Assembly: GCA_023375785.1 (NCBI GenBank)
Contig: SZWC01000082.1
Span: 495,078 to 559,077, forward strand
Reading direction: 5' to 3'
Origin: Penium margaritaceum
Lineage: Eukaryota > Streptophyta > Zygnematophyceae > Desmidiales > Peniaceae
DNA: 64,000 nucleotides
A program made the translations under genes and the position numbers. Below the pieces are notes generated by a model. That model made no database searches. It was not told the origin of the DNA and saw nothing but the letters and a program-made list of their open reading frames with translations. How positions within the stretch are numbered: position 1 is the stretch's first letter; each line of letters opens with the position of its first letter. Below, one piece after another: positions 49,184 through 59,280 of the stretch.

Positions 49184-49781
49184 TGTCAGCAAAATGCAAT
49201 GAGTGACGACTGCAGGAGCAAAGGCAGGTAGAAGCATCTGTTGCGCGCAGGCAAGTCAAAGATGTGATACAAACAGAGAGGTGTGAGTAGTTCCAAGAAG
49301 TTAGGCGCAAAACTTCAAGAGAGACGAGACGCCAGAGTTGCAAGGTAGGCAGGAGTCCAAGAGAGAATTGTGACGGTGAGGCAGGTGAAGGAGAGTAAGT
49401 GCTAAGAAAAGGATGATGAAGCGAAGGGCATTGAGCTGAGAGTGGTTGGCGAAGGCAAAAGGATCAAGAGGCAGGAAGAGCAAGAGCACGGCAGCAAAGC
49501 CGCGAAACCAAAGGGAACAGGATGGGCAGAACTGTTCTGGTTGTAATTAAGGGAATGAACGTCCTCGGAAATATACAGCATAACATGATAATAGAGCGAA
49601 CCAATGGCTACTTTCTGCTAGCCAGATGCGGTTGACATGTCTCACTTCATTAGGGGATGACTTGACACATGGGACTCAACGGTCAGACGCTTGAAGAGCC
49701 GTTAGGACAAGGTGGTTCGGTCTCGGACCTGAACCGTTATTGAGAGGGACTAACTCTTCTCGGAGTCGGAGATTTCCAACA
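49184..49781 (-). repeat. Downstream LTR of the gag-only element
   Basis: The LTR is 598 bp. Read on the minus strand it begins TGTTGGAAATCTC and ends CTGACA. Its last 0.2 kb matches 52224-52431, and its other end is supported by similarity to the solo LTR at 58255-58644. It contains AGTGGTTGGCG (49441-49451), close to the minisatellite unit. Confidence 0.75.
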
Positions 49782-49803
49782 GAACCCCTGAGTCGGACAA
49801 GAG

Positions 49804-50631
49804 TTAATGGCAGTACCGCTCCCGGTCAGCGGGAAGTTGACCATTGCAGTTTTCAAGGAGACCCTTCCACATGGCGTGGAGGTCATCCGGATGAGCCAAT
49901 ACCAGGTGATGTAGGTCTCTGTCCATGAAACGCCGCAGCCAGGTTCTGAGGCCATAGTCAAGGCTGTTCTGCTTTCTGGTCATTTCAGCTGGGGAACATC
50001 GCTTGCCGAGATGCTTGGGTCTTCCAAGGAGGGCATTTGTAGTTGCAAATCCACCAATGAGCTCTGGATAGAGAAGAGTGTAGATTTGTCTCTGCCACTC
50101 CTTGATGTTGCTTTCTTGTTTGTAGATGATCTCGGCAGCTTGTCCTTGTGTAACCGCTTCAGGAGCGTGGGAGGGTGAAGTAGATGCTTTTGCCACTGGA
50201 TCTTCTACCTCTTCTTCTTCTCCCGATTCCGCCAGGTCAATTTTGAGGTAGGTTCTGGATTTGAGCTCTTTGGGTAGAGGCGGACCATCCGGATTGTCTC
50301 GGCATGTGAGGGTGATCCATCGGCGCTTCCATGCCTCCTGTTGTAGACTAAGCCAGAGTTCTGGTCCATTTATGGCAGTTTCACACAGATGATGGAAGGA
50401 CATGTTCACGAGGTTAAAGAGATGACCCCAGATCATGAGGAAGGTCGCATGGTAAAGATGTGGAGGATACTGGGGAGTACGCTGATGCTCATAGGCACCG
50501 AGGAGGAAGTCAGACACTTGATATTCATGGATGAATATGGTGCTGGTAACGGTCAGTATGGTATGTGACCAGCTGTAGACGTTGCTTCCATCTTCCTCCA
50601 GAGTTAGGTAGGTGTGCCAAGAGTTGGCCAT
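49804..50631 (-). pseudogene. Gag-like frame of the non-autonomous element, fossil
   Basis: From the methionine at 50631 the frame reads MANSWHTYLTLEEDGSNVYS and covers about 275 codons. The D-G-S-N-x-Y-S-W opening resembles Copia-type gag N-termini (D-G-x-N-Y-x-x-W). A predicted helical, tryptophan-rich middle follows, then an acidic stretch (SGEEEEVEDP) and a basic, leucine-rich end. No zinc knuckle is visible. The open frame continues upstream of this methionine, but that part is low-complexity Pro/His/Ser and looks non-coding. Assignment to gag rests on position between the primer site and LTR plus the weak N-terminal match. Confidence 0.55.
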
Positions 50632-50713
50632 GGATGTGATTGGCTGGAGATGCAGAAGGAGCGGAGCAGGTTGATGTTCAGGACACTCGCAGTTTATGCA
50701 GGAGTGATACTCT

Positions 50714-51134
50714 GGGCGCAGGGGTGGAACCACGTGCGCTGCGGAAACTTCAGCGTGGGCACAGGTCGTCGCAATCGAGGCGATGTGACCGGGCCGGTCC
50801 GTGCACCGAGCAGATGGTGAAAATGGATAATGGCGGAGAGATGCAGCAGAGAAGTGGGCGCAAGGGCAAAACCATGTGCGCTGCTGCAATAGAGGGATAG
50901 AATGCGGCAAGGGGAGGGCGAGAGCCAACGCGCCACGAGAAATCTGCTGCCGGTGTGGGTGCAGGTTGTTGCAAAACGGGCAGCCAGCTTGTGCAGGACC
51001 TTGTGCTGTCCACAGATGCTGATGATGAGCAAGCGGAAGCTGATGACATTGGAGTGGGCGCACGGGCAAACCACGTGCGCTGCGGAAGCTTTTGGCGTGG
51101 ACGCAAGTCGTTCCGGAGCGGACGATGCGACCGG
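50714..51134 (-). repeat. Leader repeat family A in the gag-only element
   Basis: An imperfect unit of about 80 bp occurs at 50714-50793 and 51056-51134, sharing CCACGTGCGCTGCGGAA. A shorter copy lies at 50856-50888 (CCATGTGCGCTGC). Each contains the E-box/G-box-like CACGTG or CATGTG. They sit in the untranslated leader of the element. Confidence 0.7.
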
Positions 51135-51511
51135 ATGGATCCTTGAGCCGATTGGAGGATTATGCTGAAGCAAAGGAGTGGATAAAGGCAGAGGTGGCTG
51201 ATGGCTGAGCGGGCGCAGGGGCAGAAGTGAGTGCACTGCAGACGCTGATGAAGAAGACTGGTGAGGAGGCGACTTGGATGATGACAGGACAATGCTGATG
51301 ACGAAGGACGGGTCAGAGAGGGCAGATGAGGTTGAGATGAGAATGATTGGAGGAGGCAGACTGAAGATGCAGCTGAGGCGTGAAGGTCAGAAAGGAGGAA
51401 GGCTGATGATGATGATGAGGGAGTGGCGGAGGCAGAAGACTGAGGTCGCAGCTGGCGGAGGATGGCGAGGTAGGAGGTGGTGTGGACAAGGCAACCACTT
51501 GCTCTGTTTTT

Positions 51512-51733
51512 CAGGAGAGTGACGGCTTGTGCCCCATTTGGATCAAAGCATGAGCAGGAAGACTGGTAGTGTCCGATATCCTGGCAGCGAGAGGAAGCCA
51601 GTTGTAGTAGAGGGAGTCGTGTGGCGAGCAAAGACACTGGTCCGCAGATGGTAGGAGAGTGACGGCTTGTTCCCCAGTTGGCTCGCAGTGGGAGCAGGAA
51701 GACTGGCTGTGTTTGATGTCTTGACAGCGAGAG
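51512..51733 (-). repeat. Leader repeat family B in the gag-only element
   Basis: An imperfect unit of about 80 bp occurs at 51512-51592 and 51652-51733, sharing AGGAGAGTGACGGCTTGT and GAGCAGGAAGACTGG. It lies nearer the primer-binding site than family A. No coding sense is apparent. Confidence 0.7.
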
Positions 51734-52211
51734 TTACACTACTGCTGCTGACGATGCAAGAAGGCGGTGTGAGGACACGGCTCAAGATGGTGAGCACAAA
51801 CAAGGTGAAGAGGATGGGGAAGAGGAAGTAGATGAGGCTGAGGAAAGGAAATGAGGAAGACGAAGGTGCTTGCGGAGGCTGAGATAGTGAGAGGCAGCTA
51901 GCGGTGAGCGGCACGAAGCTTCCAGGAAGTTGATGGCAGGAGGCGGCTCGAGAGCTGCTTGGGGCTGTTGTGGACAACGTAACCAATTGCTGGCCACGGG
52001 CGCAGAATGGGCGCAGGGCTTCCTCACGATGAAGCGATATTTCTTCAGTGTGAGGAACACTCCAAGTGGTGCTGCTGATGTTAGCTATCATCGAAGCAAA
52101 GAGATGCAATGTGGCGGTGGCAGCGGGGAAGGACTGCAGATCCAAGAAGTGGAGCGCTGGTGACGGCAAAGCGATGACTCGGTCACGGGCCACCAGGTAC
52201 TTTTGCCTGAT

Positions 52212-52223
52212 GCTCTGATACCA
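52212..52223 (-). promoter_or_regulatory. Primer-binding site of the gag-only element
   Basis: The plus strand reads GCTCTGATACCA, that is TGGTATCAGAGC on the minus strand, directly abutting the LTR end CTGACA. It is the same plant initiator tRNA-Met site as in the Copia element at 29000, and it fixes the strand of the element. Confidence 0.88.
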
Positions 52224-52431
52224 TGTCAGTAGAATGCAATGAGTGACGACGGTAGGAGCAAAACCAGGTAGAAGCAACTGTTGCCCGCAGGCAGGTCAAA
52301 GAAGAAACGCAAGCAGAGAAATGTGAGCAGTCCCGATAAGTTAGGCGCAAAGCTTTAGAGAGACGAGACGCCAGAGTTCCAAGGTAGGCAGGAGTCTGAG
52401 AGAGAATTGTGATGGCGAGGCAGGTGAAGGA
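52224..52431 (-). repeat. Partial upstream LTR of the gag-only element
   Basis: These 208 bp match the inner 0.2 kb of the LTR at 49184 (shared GCAATGAGTGACGAC, AGAGACGAGACGCCAGAG and GAGGCAGGTGAAGGA). The match stops at 52431, and GTTGC-type minisatellite begins at once. The missing part was lost by deletion or replaced during minisatellite expansion. Confidence 0.85.
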
Positions 52432-55400
52432 CTGGTTACAAGTAGTTGCATGTGGTTGCAAGTGGTTGCAAGTGGTTGCAAGTAGTTGCGAGTGGTTGCG
52501 AGTGGTTGCGAGTGGTTGTGAGTGGTTACAAGTGGTTGCAAGTGGTTGCAAGTGGTTGCGAGTGGTTGCGTGTGGTTACGAGTTGTTGCGAGTGGTTGCG
52601 AGTGGTTGGGAGTGGTTGCGAGTGGTTGCGAGTGGTTGCGAGTGGTTGCGAGTGGTTGCGAGTGGTTGCTAGTGGTTGCGAGTGGTTGCGAGTAGTTACA
52701 AATGGTTGCAAATGGTTGCAAGTGGTTGCGAGTGGATGTGAGTAGTTACGAGTGGTTGCGAGAAGTTACGAGTGGTTGCGAGTGCTTGCGAGTGGTTGCG
52801 AGTGGTTGTGAGTGGTTGCGAGTGGTTGCAAGTGGTTGCGAGTGGTTGCAATTGGTTGCAAGTGGTTGCGAGTGGTTGCCAGTAGTTTTGTGTGGTTGCG
52901 AGTGGTTGCGAGTGGTTGAAGGTGGTTGCAAGTGGTTGCAAGTGGTTGCGAATGGTTGCGAGTGGTTGCGAGTGGTTGCGAGTTGTTACGAGTGGCTGCG
53001 AGTGGTTGGGAGTGGTTGCGAGTGGTTGTGAATGGTTGCGAGTGGTTACGAGTGGTTGCAAGTGGTTGCGAGTGGTTGCGAGTGGTTGCGAGTGGTTGCG
53101 AGTGGTCACCTGTGATTGCGAGAGATTGCAAGTTGTTGCGAGTGGTTGCCAATGGCTGTGTGTGGTTACCAGTGGTTGCGAGTGGCTACGAGTGGGTCCA
53201 AGTAGTTGCGAGTGGTTGCGAATCGTTGCAAGTGGTTGCGAGTGGTTGTGAGTGGTTACCAGTGGTTGCGAGTGCTGGCGAGTGCTTGCGAGTAGTTGCG
53301 AGTGGTTGCTAGTGGTTGCTAGTGGTTGCGAGTGGTTGTGAGTGGTTGGGAGCCGTTGCGAGCAGTTTTGAGTGGTTCAGAGTGGTTGCGAGTGGCGGTG
53401 AGTGGTTGTGAGTGGTTGCATGTGGTTGCGAGTGGTTGGAACTGGTTGCGAGTGGTTGTAAGTGGTTGCAAGTGGTTGTGAGTGGTTGTGAGTGGTTGTA
53501 AGTGGTTGTGAGTGGTTGCGAGTGGTTGCAAGTGGTTGCAGGTGGTTGTGAGTGGTTGCAAGTGGTTGTGAGTGGTTGCGAGTGGTTGCAAGTGGTTGCG
53601 AGTGGTTGGAACTGGTTGCGAGTGGTTGTAAGTGGTTGCAAGTGGTTGTGAGTGGTTGTGAGTGGTTGTAAGTGGTTGTGAGTGGTTGCGAGTGGTTGCA
53701 AGTGGTTGCAGGTGGTTGTGAATAGTTGCAAGTGGTTGTGCCTGGCTGCAAGTGGTTACAATTGGTTCGAGTAGATGCAAGTGGTTGCAAGTGGTTGTGA
53801 GTGGTTGTGAGTGGTTACGAGTGGTTGCGACTTCTTGCAAGTGGTTGGGAGTGGTTGCGAGTGGTTGCAAGTGGTTGCGAGTGGTTGTGAGTGGTGGCGA
53901 GCGGTTGCGAGTGGTTGCAAGTGGTTGGGAGTGGTTCCAAGTGGTTGTGAAAGGTCGTAGTTGGTTGCGAGTGGTTGCGAGTGGTAGCAAGTAGTTGCGA
54001 GTCATTGTGAGTGGATGCGAGTGGTTGCGAGTGGTTGCGAGTGGTTGTGAGTGGTTGCGAGTGGTTGCGAGAAGTTAAAAGTGGTTGGGAGTGGTTGCGA
54101 GTGGTTACGAGTGGTTGTGAGTGATTACGAGTGGTTGCAAGTGGTTGCAAGTGGTTGCGAGAGGTTGCGAGTGGATGTGAGTGGTTGTGAGTGGTTGCAA
54201 GTGGTTGCGAGTTGTTGGGAATGGTTGCGCTTGGTTGCGCATGGTCCCGAGTGGTTGCAAGTGGTTGCACGTTGTTGCGAGTGGTTGCAAGTGGTTACAA
54301 GTGATTGCGAATGGTTGCGAGTGGTTGCAAGTGATTGCGAGTGTTTGCGAGTGGTTGCGAGTGGTTGCGAGTGGTTGTGAGTGGTTGCGAGTGGTTGCGA
54401 GTGGTTGTGAGCTGTTACGAGTGGTTGCGAGTGGTTGAGAGTGGTTGCGAGAAGTTGCGAGTGGCTACGAGTGGTTGCGAGTGGTTGCAAGTGGTCGCAA
54501 GTGGTTGCAAGTGGTTGCGAGTGGTTGCGAGTGGTTGCGGGTTGTTTTGTATGGTTGCTAGTGGTTCTCAGTGGTTGCGAGCGGTTGCAAGTGGTTGCAA
54601 GTGGTTGCAAATGGTTACAAGTGGTTGTGAGTGGTTGCGAGTGGTAACGAGTGGCTGCGAGTGGATGCGAGTGGTTGTGAGTGGTTGCAAGTCTTGGCAA
54701 ATGGTTGCGAGTGGTTGCGAGTGGTTGCAAGTGGTTGAGAGTGGTTGTGAGTGGTTTTGAGTGGTTGCGAGTTATTGCGAGTGATTACGAGTGATTGCAA
54801 GTGGTTGCGAGTGGTTGCAAATGGTTGTGAGTGGTTGCTAGTGGTTGCAAGTGGCTGCAAGTGGTTGCAAGTGGTTGCGACTGGTTATGAGTCGTTGCAA
54901 GTGGTTGCGAGTGGGTGCGAGTGGTTGCGAGTGGTTACCAGTGGTTGGAAGTGGTTGCGAGTGGTTGCAAGTTGTTGCAAGTACTTGCAAGTGGTTGTAA
55001 GCGGTTGCGAGTTGTTGCGAGTCGTTGCGAGTGGTTGCGAGTGGTTGTGAGTGTTGGCAAGTGGTTGTGAGTGGTTGCAAGTTGTTGCGAGCGGTTGCCA
55101 GTGGTGGCGAGTGGTTGTAAGTGGATGCGAGTGGTTACGAGTGGTTGCGAGTGGTTGCGAGTGGTTGCGAGCGGTTGTGAGTGGTTGCAAGTGTGTGAGT
55201 GGTTGTGAGTGGTTACGATTAGTTGCGAGTGTTTGCGAGTGGTTGCAAGTGGTTGGGAGCCGTTGTGTGTTGTTGCGAGTGGTTGCGAGTGCTTGCAAGT
55301 GATTGTGAGCGGTTGTGAGTGGTTGCGAGTGCTTGCGAGTGCTTGCGAGTAGTTGTGAGTGGTTGCGAGTGGTTGCGAGTTGTTGCAAGTTGTTGCGAGT

Positions 55401-57682
55401 GGTTGCTAGTGGTTGTGAGTGGTTGCAAGTTGTTACGCGGGGTTGTGAGTGGTTGCATGTGGATGCGAGTGGTTGTGAGTAGTTGCAAGTGGTTGTGAGT
55501 AGTTGCGAGTGGTTGTGAGTGGTTGCAAGTGGTTGCGAGTGGTTGAAAGTGGTTGGGAGTGGTTGCGAATGGTTTCAAGTGGTTGCAATTGGTTACGAGT
55601 GGTTGCGAGTGGTTGCGAGTGGTTGCAAGTGGTTGCGAGTGGATGTGAGTTGTTGTGAGTGGTTGGAAGTGGTTGCGAGTGGTTACGAGTGGTTGCGAGT
55701 TGTTTCCAGTGGTTGTGAGTGGTTGCGAGTGGTTGCGAATGGTTGCCAGTGGTTGCTAGTGGTTGCAAGTGGTTTTGAGTGGTTGCAAGTAGTTGTGAGT
55801 GGTTGCGAGTGGTTACAAGTGGTTGGGAGTGGTTGCGAACGGTTGTAAGTGGTTGCGAGTGGTGTCGAGTGGTTGCGAATGGTTGCGAGTTGTTGTGAAT
55901 GGTTACGCATGGTTGCGGGTGGTTGCAAGTGGTTGCAAGTGGTTGCGAGTGGTTGCAAGTGGTTGCAAGTGGTTGCGAGTGGTTGCGAGTGCTTACGAGT
56001 GGTTGCGAGTGGCTGTGTGTGGTTGCGAGTAGTTGAGAGTGGCTGCTAGTGGTTTCAAGTTGATGCAAGTGATTGCAAGTGGTTGCAAGAGGTTGTGAGT
56101 GGTTGCGAGTCGTTGTGAGTGGTTCCGAGTGGTTACGAGTGGTTGCGTGTGGTTGCGAGTGGTGGTGAGTGGTTGTGAGTGCTTGCAAGTGGTTGCTAGT
56201 GGTTGCAAGTTGTTGCAAGTGGTTGAAAGTGGTTGCAAGTGGTTGCGAGTGGTTGCGAGTGGTGGCAAGTGGTTGTAAGTGGTTGCGAGTGGTGGCGAGT
56301 GGTTGCGGGGGGCTACAAGTGGTTGCGAGTGGTTGTGAGTAGTTGCAAATGGTTTTGATTGGTTGCGAGTGGTTACGATTGGTTGCGAGTGGTTGCGAGT
56401 GGTTGCAAGTGGTTCTGAGTGGTTGTGAGTGGTTGCAAGTGGTTTCGAGTGCTTGCAAGTGGTTGTGAGTGGTTGTGAGTGGTTGCGAGTGGTTGTGAGT
56501 GCTTGCGAGTGGTTGTGAGAGGTTTTGAGTGGCTGCGAGTGGTTGCAAGTGGTTGCGAAATGTTGCAAGTGGTTGTGAGTGGTTGCAAGTGGTTGTGAGT
56601 GGTTGCGAGTGGTTGCGAGTGGTTGCGAGTGGTTGCGAGTGGTTGTGAGTGGTTGCGAGTAGTTCCGAGTGGTTGCGAGTGGTTGCGAGTCGTGAGTGGT
56701 TGTGAGTGGAAGGGTGGTTGCAAACGGGTGGGAGTGTTTTCAAATGGTTACAAGTGGTTGCGAGTGGTTACGAGTAGTTGCGAGGGGTTACGAGTCGTTG
56801 TGAGTGGTTGTGAGTGGTTGTAAGTGGTTGCGAGTGGTTCCAAGTGGTTGCGAGTGGTTGCCAGTGGTTGCGAGTTGTTCCGCATGGTTGCGAGTGGTTG
56901 CAAGTGGTTCCAAGTGGTTGCAAGTGGTTGCAAGTGGTTGCAAGTGGTTGCGAGTGGTTGTGAGTGGTTGCGAGTGGTTACGAGTGGTTGCGAGTGGCTG
57001 CGACAGGTTGCGATTGGTTGGAAGTGGTTGCAAGTAGTTGCCAGTAGTTGCAAGTTATTGCAAGTGGTTGCAAGTGATTGCAAGTGGTTGCAAGTGGTTG
57101 TAAGTGATTGTGAGTGCTTACGAGTGGTTGCGAGTAGTTGCGAGTGGTAGCCAGTGTTTGCGAGTGGTTGTGAGTGGTTACGAGTGGTTGCGAGTGGTTG
57201 GGAGTGGTTGCGAGTGGATGCGAGTTGTTTGTGAGTGGTTGCGAGTGGTTGCGAGTGGTTGCGAGTGGTTGCGAGTGGCTGCAAGTGGTTGTGAGCGGTT
57301 GCCAGTGGTTGTGAATGGTTGCAAGTGGTTGCAAGTGGTTGCGAGTGGTTGTGAGTGGTTGCGAGTGGTGTGATTGGTTACGAGTTGTTGCGAGTGGTTG
57401 CGGGTGGTTGCGAGTGGTTGCGAGTGGTCGGGACTGGTTGCTAGTGGTTGTGAGTGGTTGAGCGTGGTTGCGAGCGGTTGCAAGTGGTTGCAAGTGGTTG
57501 CAAGTGTTTGTGAGTGGTTACGAGTGGTTGCGAGTGGTTATGAGTGGTTGCGAGTGGTTGAGAATGGTTGCGAGTGGTCCCGAGTAGTTGCAAGTGGTTG
57601 GGAGTGGTTGCGCGTGGTTGTGAGTGGTTGCAAGTGGTTGCGAGTGGTTGCGAGAGGTTTTGGTCGCAAATGGTTGCGAGTG
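52432..57682 (+). repeat. GAGTGGTTGC minisatellite, block 2
   Basis: About 525 copies of the 10-bp unit in one orientation. Longer-range order exists: 53434-53550 recurs at 53604-53720 (offset 170 bp), marked by GGTTGGAACTGG and TTGCAGGTGG. Open frames of up to 436 codons on the minus strand consist only of the decapeptide NHSQPLATTR and variants. The right end passes into the 11-bp repeat at TGTACCCTACTTGC. Confidence 0.95.
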
Positions 57683-58249
57683 TACCCTACTTGCACCCTA
57701 CTTGCGCCCTAGTTGCACCCCAGTTGCACCTTAGTTGTGTCGTACTTGCACCCTACTTGCACCATATTTGTGCCCTAGTCACACCTTAGTTGTGCCCTAC
57801 TTGCGTCCTTCTTGCACCCTAGTTGCGCCCTAGTTGCACCTTACTTGCGCCCTATTTGTGCCGTTCTTGTGCCCTAGTTGTGCCCTAGTTGCAGGCTAGT
57901 TTCACTCTAGTTCTGCTGTAGTTGCGCCCTACTTGTGCGATAGGTGCACCATACTTGTGCCTCAGTTGCGCCCTTGTTGTGCCTCAGCTGGGCTTTAGCT
58001 ACGTCCTAGTTGCGCCCTAGTTGCACCCTAGTTGCGCCCTAGTTCTCCCTACGTGCACCCTACTTGCGACCTAGTTGCGCCTTTCTTGCACCATACTTGC
58101 GCCATGTTTGCGCCCTTCTTGCGCCCTACTTGTGCCCTACTTGAGCCCTAGTTGCGCCGTAGTTGTGCCTCACTTGGACACTAGCTACGTCCTAGTTGCA
58201 CCTTAGTTATGACCTAGGTGTGTCCTACTTGCATCCTACTTGTCACGTA
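57683..58249 (+). repeat. CCCTAGTTGCG minisatellite, block 1
   Basis: About 50 copies of an 11-bp unit alternate between CCCTAGTTGCG and CCCTACTTGCG, with A, T and G changes at the last positions. It shares AGTTGCG with the 10-bp repeat but has a different period and a C-rich plus strand. It is not a known telomere unit. Confidence 0.93.
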
Positions 58250-58254
58250 GTTGC

Positions 58255-58644
58255 TGTTAGAAGAATGGAGTGAGCAATGGAAGCGATGGAAGAAGTCGGA
58301 AGAAGCAAACTGGTTGTCAGACGTGGAGATGCAGACGAAAGCAACGGCTTCTTTTTGAAGAGGATGGACAGAAATGTTTTGGTTGACTTTGGGGGAATGA
58401 ACATCCGCGGTAATGTATAGTAGACCAGGGCAAAAACAAAGCAACGGCTTCTTTCCACTAGCCGGACGCGATCGCGACATGGTCGCAGTTATTAGGGGCG
58501 GCTTGCCTCTCGGTCCTGGATTGTGACCGAAAATCCGTTGGCGAGGTGGTTTGTGTTGGCTCGGTACAGAGCCTGAACCTTATTCAGAGCTCCGATTATC
58601 CAAGGCATTCCGTCAGTGTTGACTTCGTCTTCAATATTCTGACA
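58255..58644 (-). mobile_element. Solo LTR of the gag-only element family, fossil
   Basis: This 390-bp insertion sits in the 11-bp repeat. On the minus strand it begins TGTCAGAATATTG and ends CTAACA. It aligns with the LTR at 49184-49781: the edges TGTTAGAAGAATGGAGTGAG and TGTCAGCAAAATGCAATGAG correspond, and both share GGGAATGAAC, a CACTAGCC/TGCTAGCC block and ATTAGGGG. It is flanked by GTTGC on both sides (58250-58254 and 58645-58649), a 5-bp target duplication, although GTTGC is frequent in the host repeat. It is shorter and strongly diverged, so an old relative. Confidence 0.75.
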
Positions 58645-58649
58645 GTTGC

Positions 58650-59280
58650 GCCCTAGTTGCACCCTACTTGCACCCTATATGTGTCCTACTTGCGCCCTAG
58701 TGCCCTAGTTACGCCCTCGTTGCACCCTACTTGCGCCCTAGTTGTGCCCTAGTCGCGCCTTACTTGCACCCTACTTGCGCCCTACTTGCGCCCTACTTGC
58801 GTCCTAGCAGTCCCCTAGTTGTGACCAACTTGCGCCCTGGTTGGGCCATACTTGCGCCTCAGTTACGCCCTAGTTGCACCTCAGTTGCGCTCTAGCTACG
58901 CCATAGTTGTGTCCTAGTTACACCCTAGTTGCGCCCTAGTTGCACCCTCCTTCCACCCTACTTGCGCCCTAGTTGCGCCCATCTTGCGTCCTACTTGCAC
59001 CGCAAGTAGGGACTTCCGCCTTAGTTGTGCCCTAGTTGTGCCTCAGTTGGGGACTAGTTATGCCCTAGTTGTGCCCTGCTTACGCCCTACTTGCGCCCTA
59101 TTTGCGCCCTAGTTGCGCCTCAGTTGCGTCCTAGGTGCGCCCTACTTGCGTCATACTTGCCCCCTAGTTACGCCATAGTTGCGCCCTAGTTGTGTCCTAC
59201 TTGCGCCCTACTTGTGTCCTAGTTGCGTCCTAGTTGCGCCCTACTTGCGTCCTACTTGCGCCCTACTTGTGTCCTACTTC
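58650..59280 (+). repeat. CCCTAGTTGCG minisatellite, block 2
   Basis: The 11-bp array continues for about 57 units after the solo LTR. Near 58999-59015 a short stretch (GCACCGCAAGTAGGG) contains a locally inverted unit. The array ends at 59280, where the 10-bp repeat resumes with GGTTGCGAGTAG. Confidence 0.93.

Larger units (their letters stand above)
49184..52431 (-). mobile_element. Gag-only LTR retrotransposon, minus strand (fossil, probably non-autonomous Copia-type)
   Basis: On the minus strand the order is: partial LTR (52431-52224), primer-binding site (52223-52212, plant tRNA-Met type), a leader of about 1.6 kb with internal repeats, one gag-like frame (50631-49804), and an LTR (49781-49184). 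No protease, integrase, reverse transcriptase or RNase H motif is found in the roughly 2.4-kb interior. This matches the terminal-repeat-with-gag (TR-GAG) design known from plants, or an internally deleted copy. The two LTRs differ by about 14% over the shared 0.2 kb by eye, so it is much older than the Copia element at 28279. It is broken: most of the upstream LTR is gone and minisatellite takes its place. Confidence 0.75.

Noticed and set aside
51543-52277. 244-codon minus-strand frame crossing the LTR and primer site of the gag-only element
   Set aside because: It reads through the LTR and primer-binding site (WYQS comes from the primer site) and is Ser/Pro/Leu low complexity.
55433-56743. 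436-codon minus-strand frame of NHSQPLATTR repeats and many similar frames
   Set aside because: The 10-bp unit is stop-free in every frame, so long frames arise automatically. No start context, unique domain or codon signal supports a gene.
57683-59280. Interstitial telomere
   Set aside because: The 11-bp unit CCCTAGTTGCG is not a known telomere repeat and has no runs of CCCTAAA or similar.
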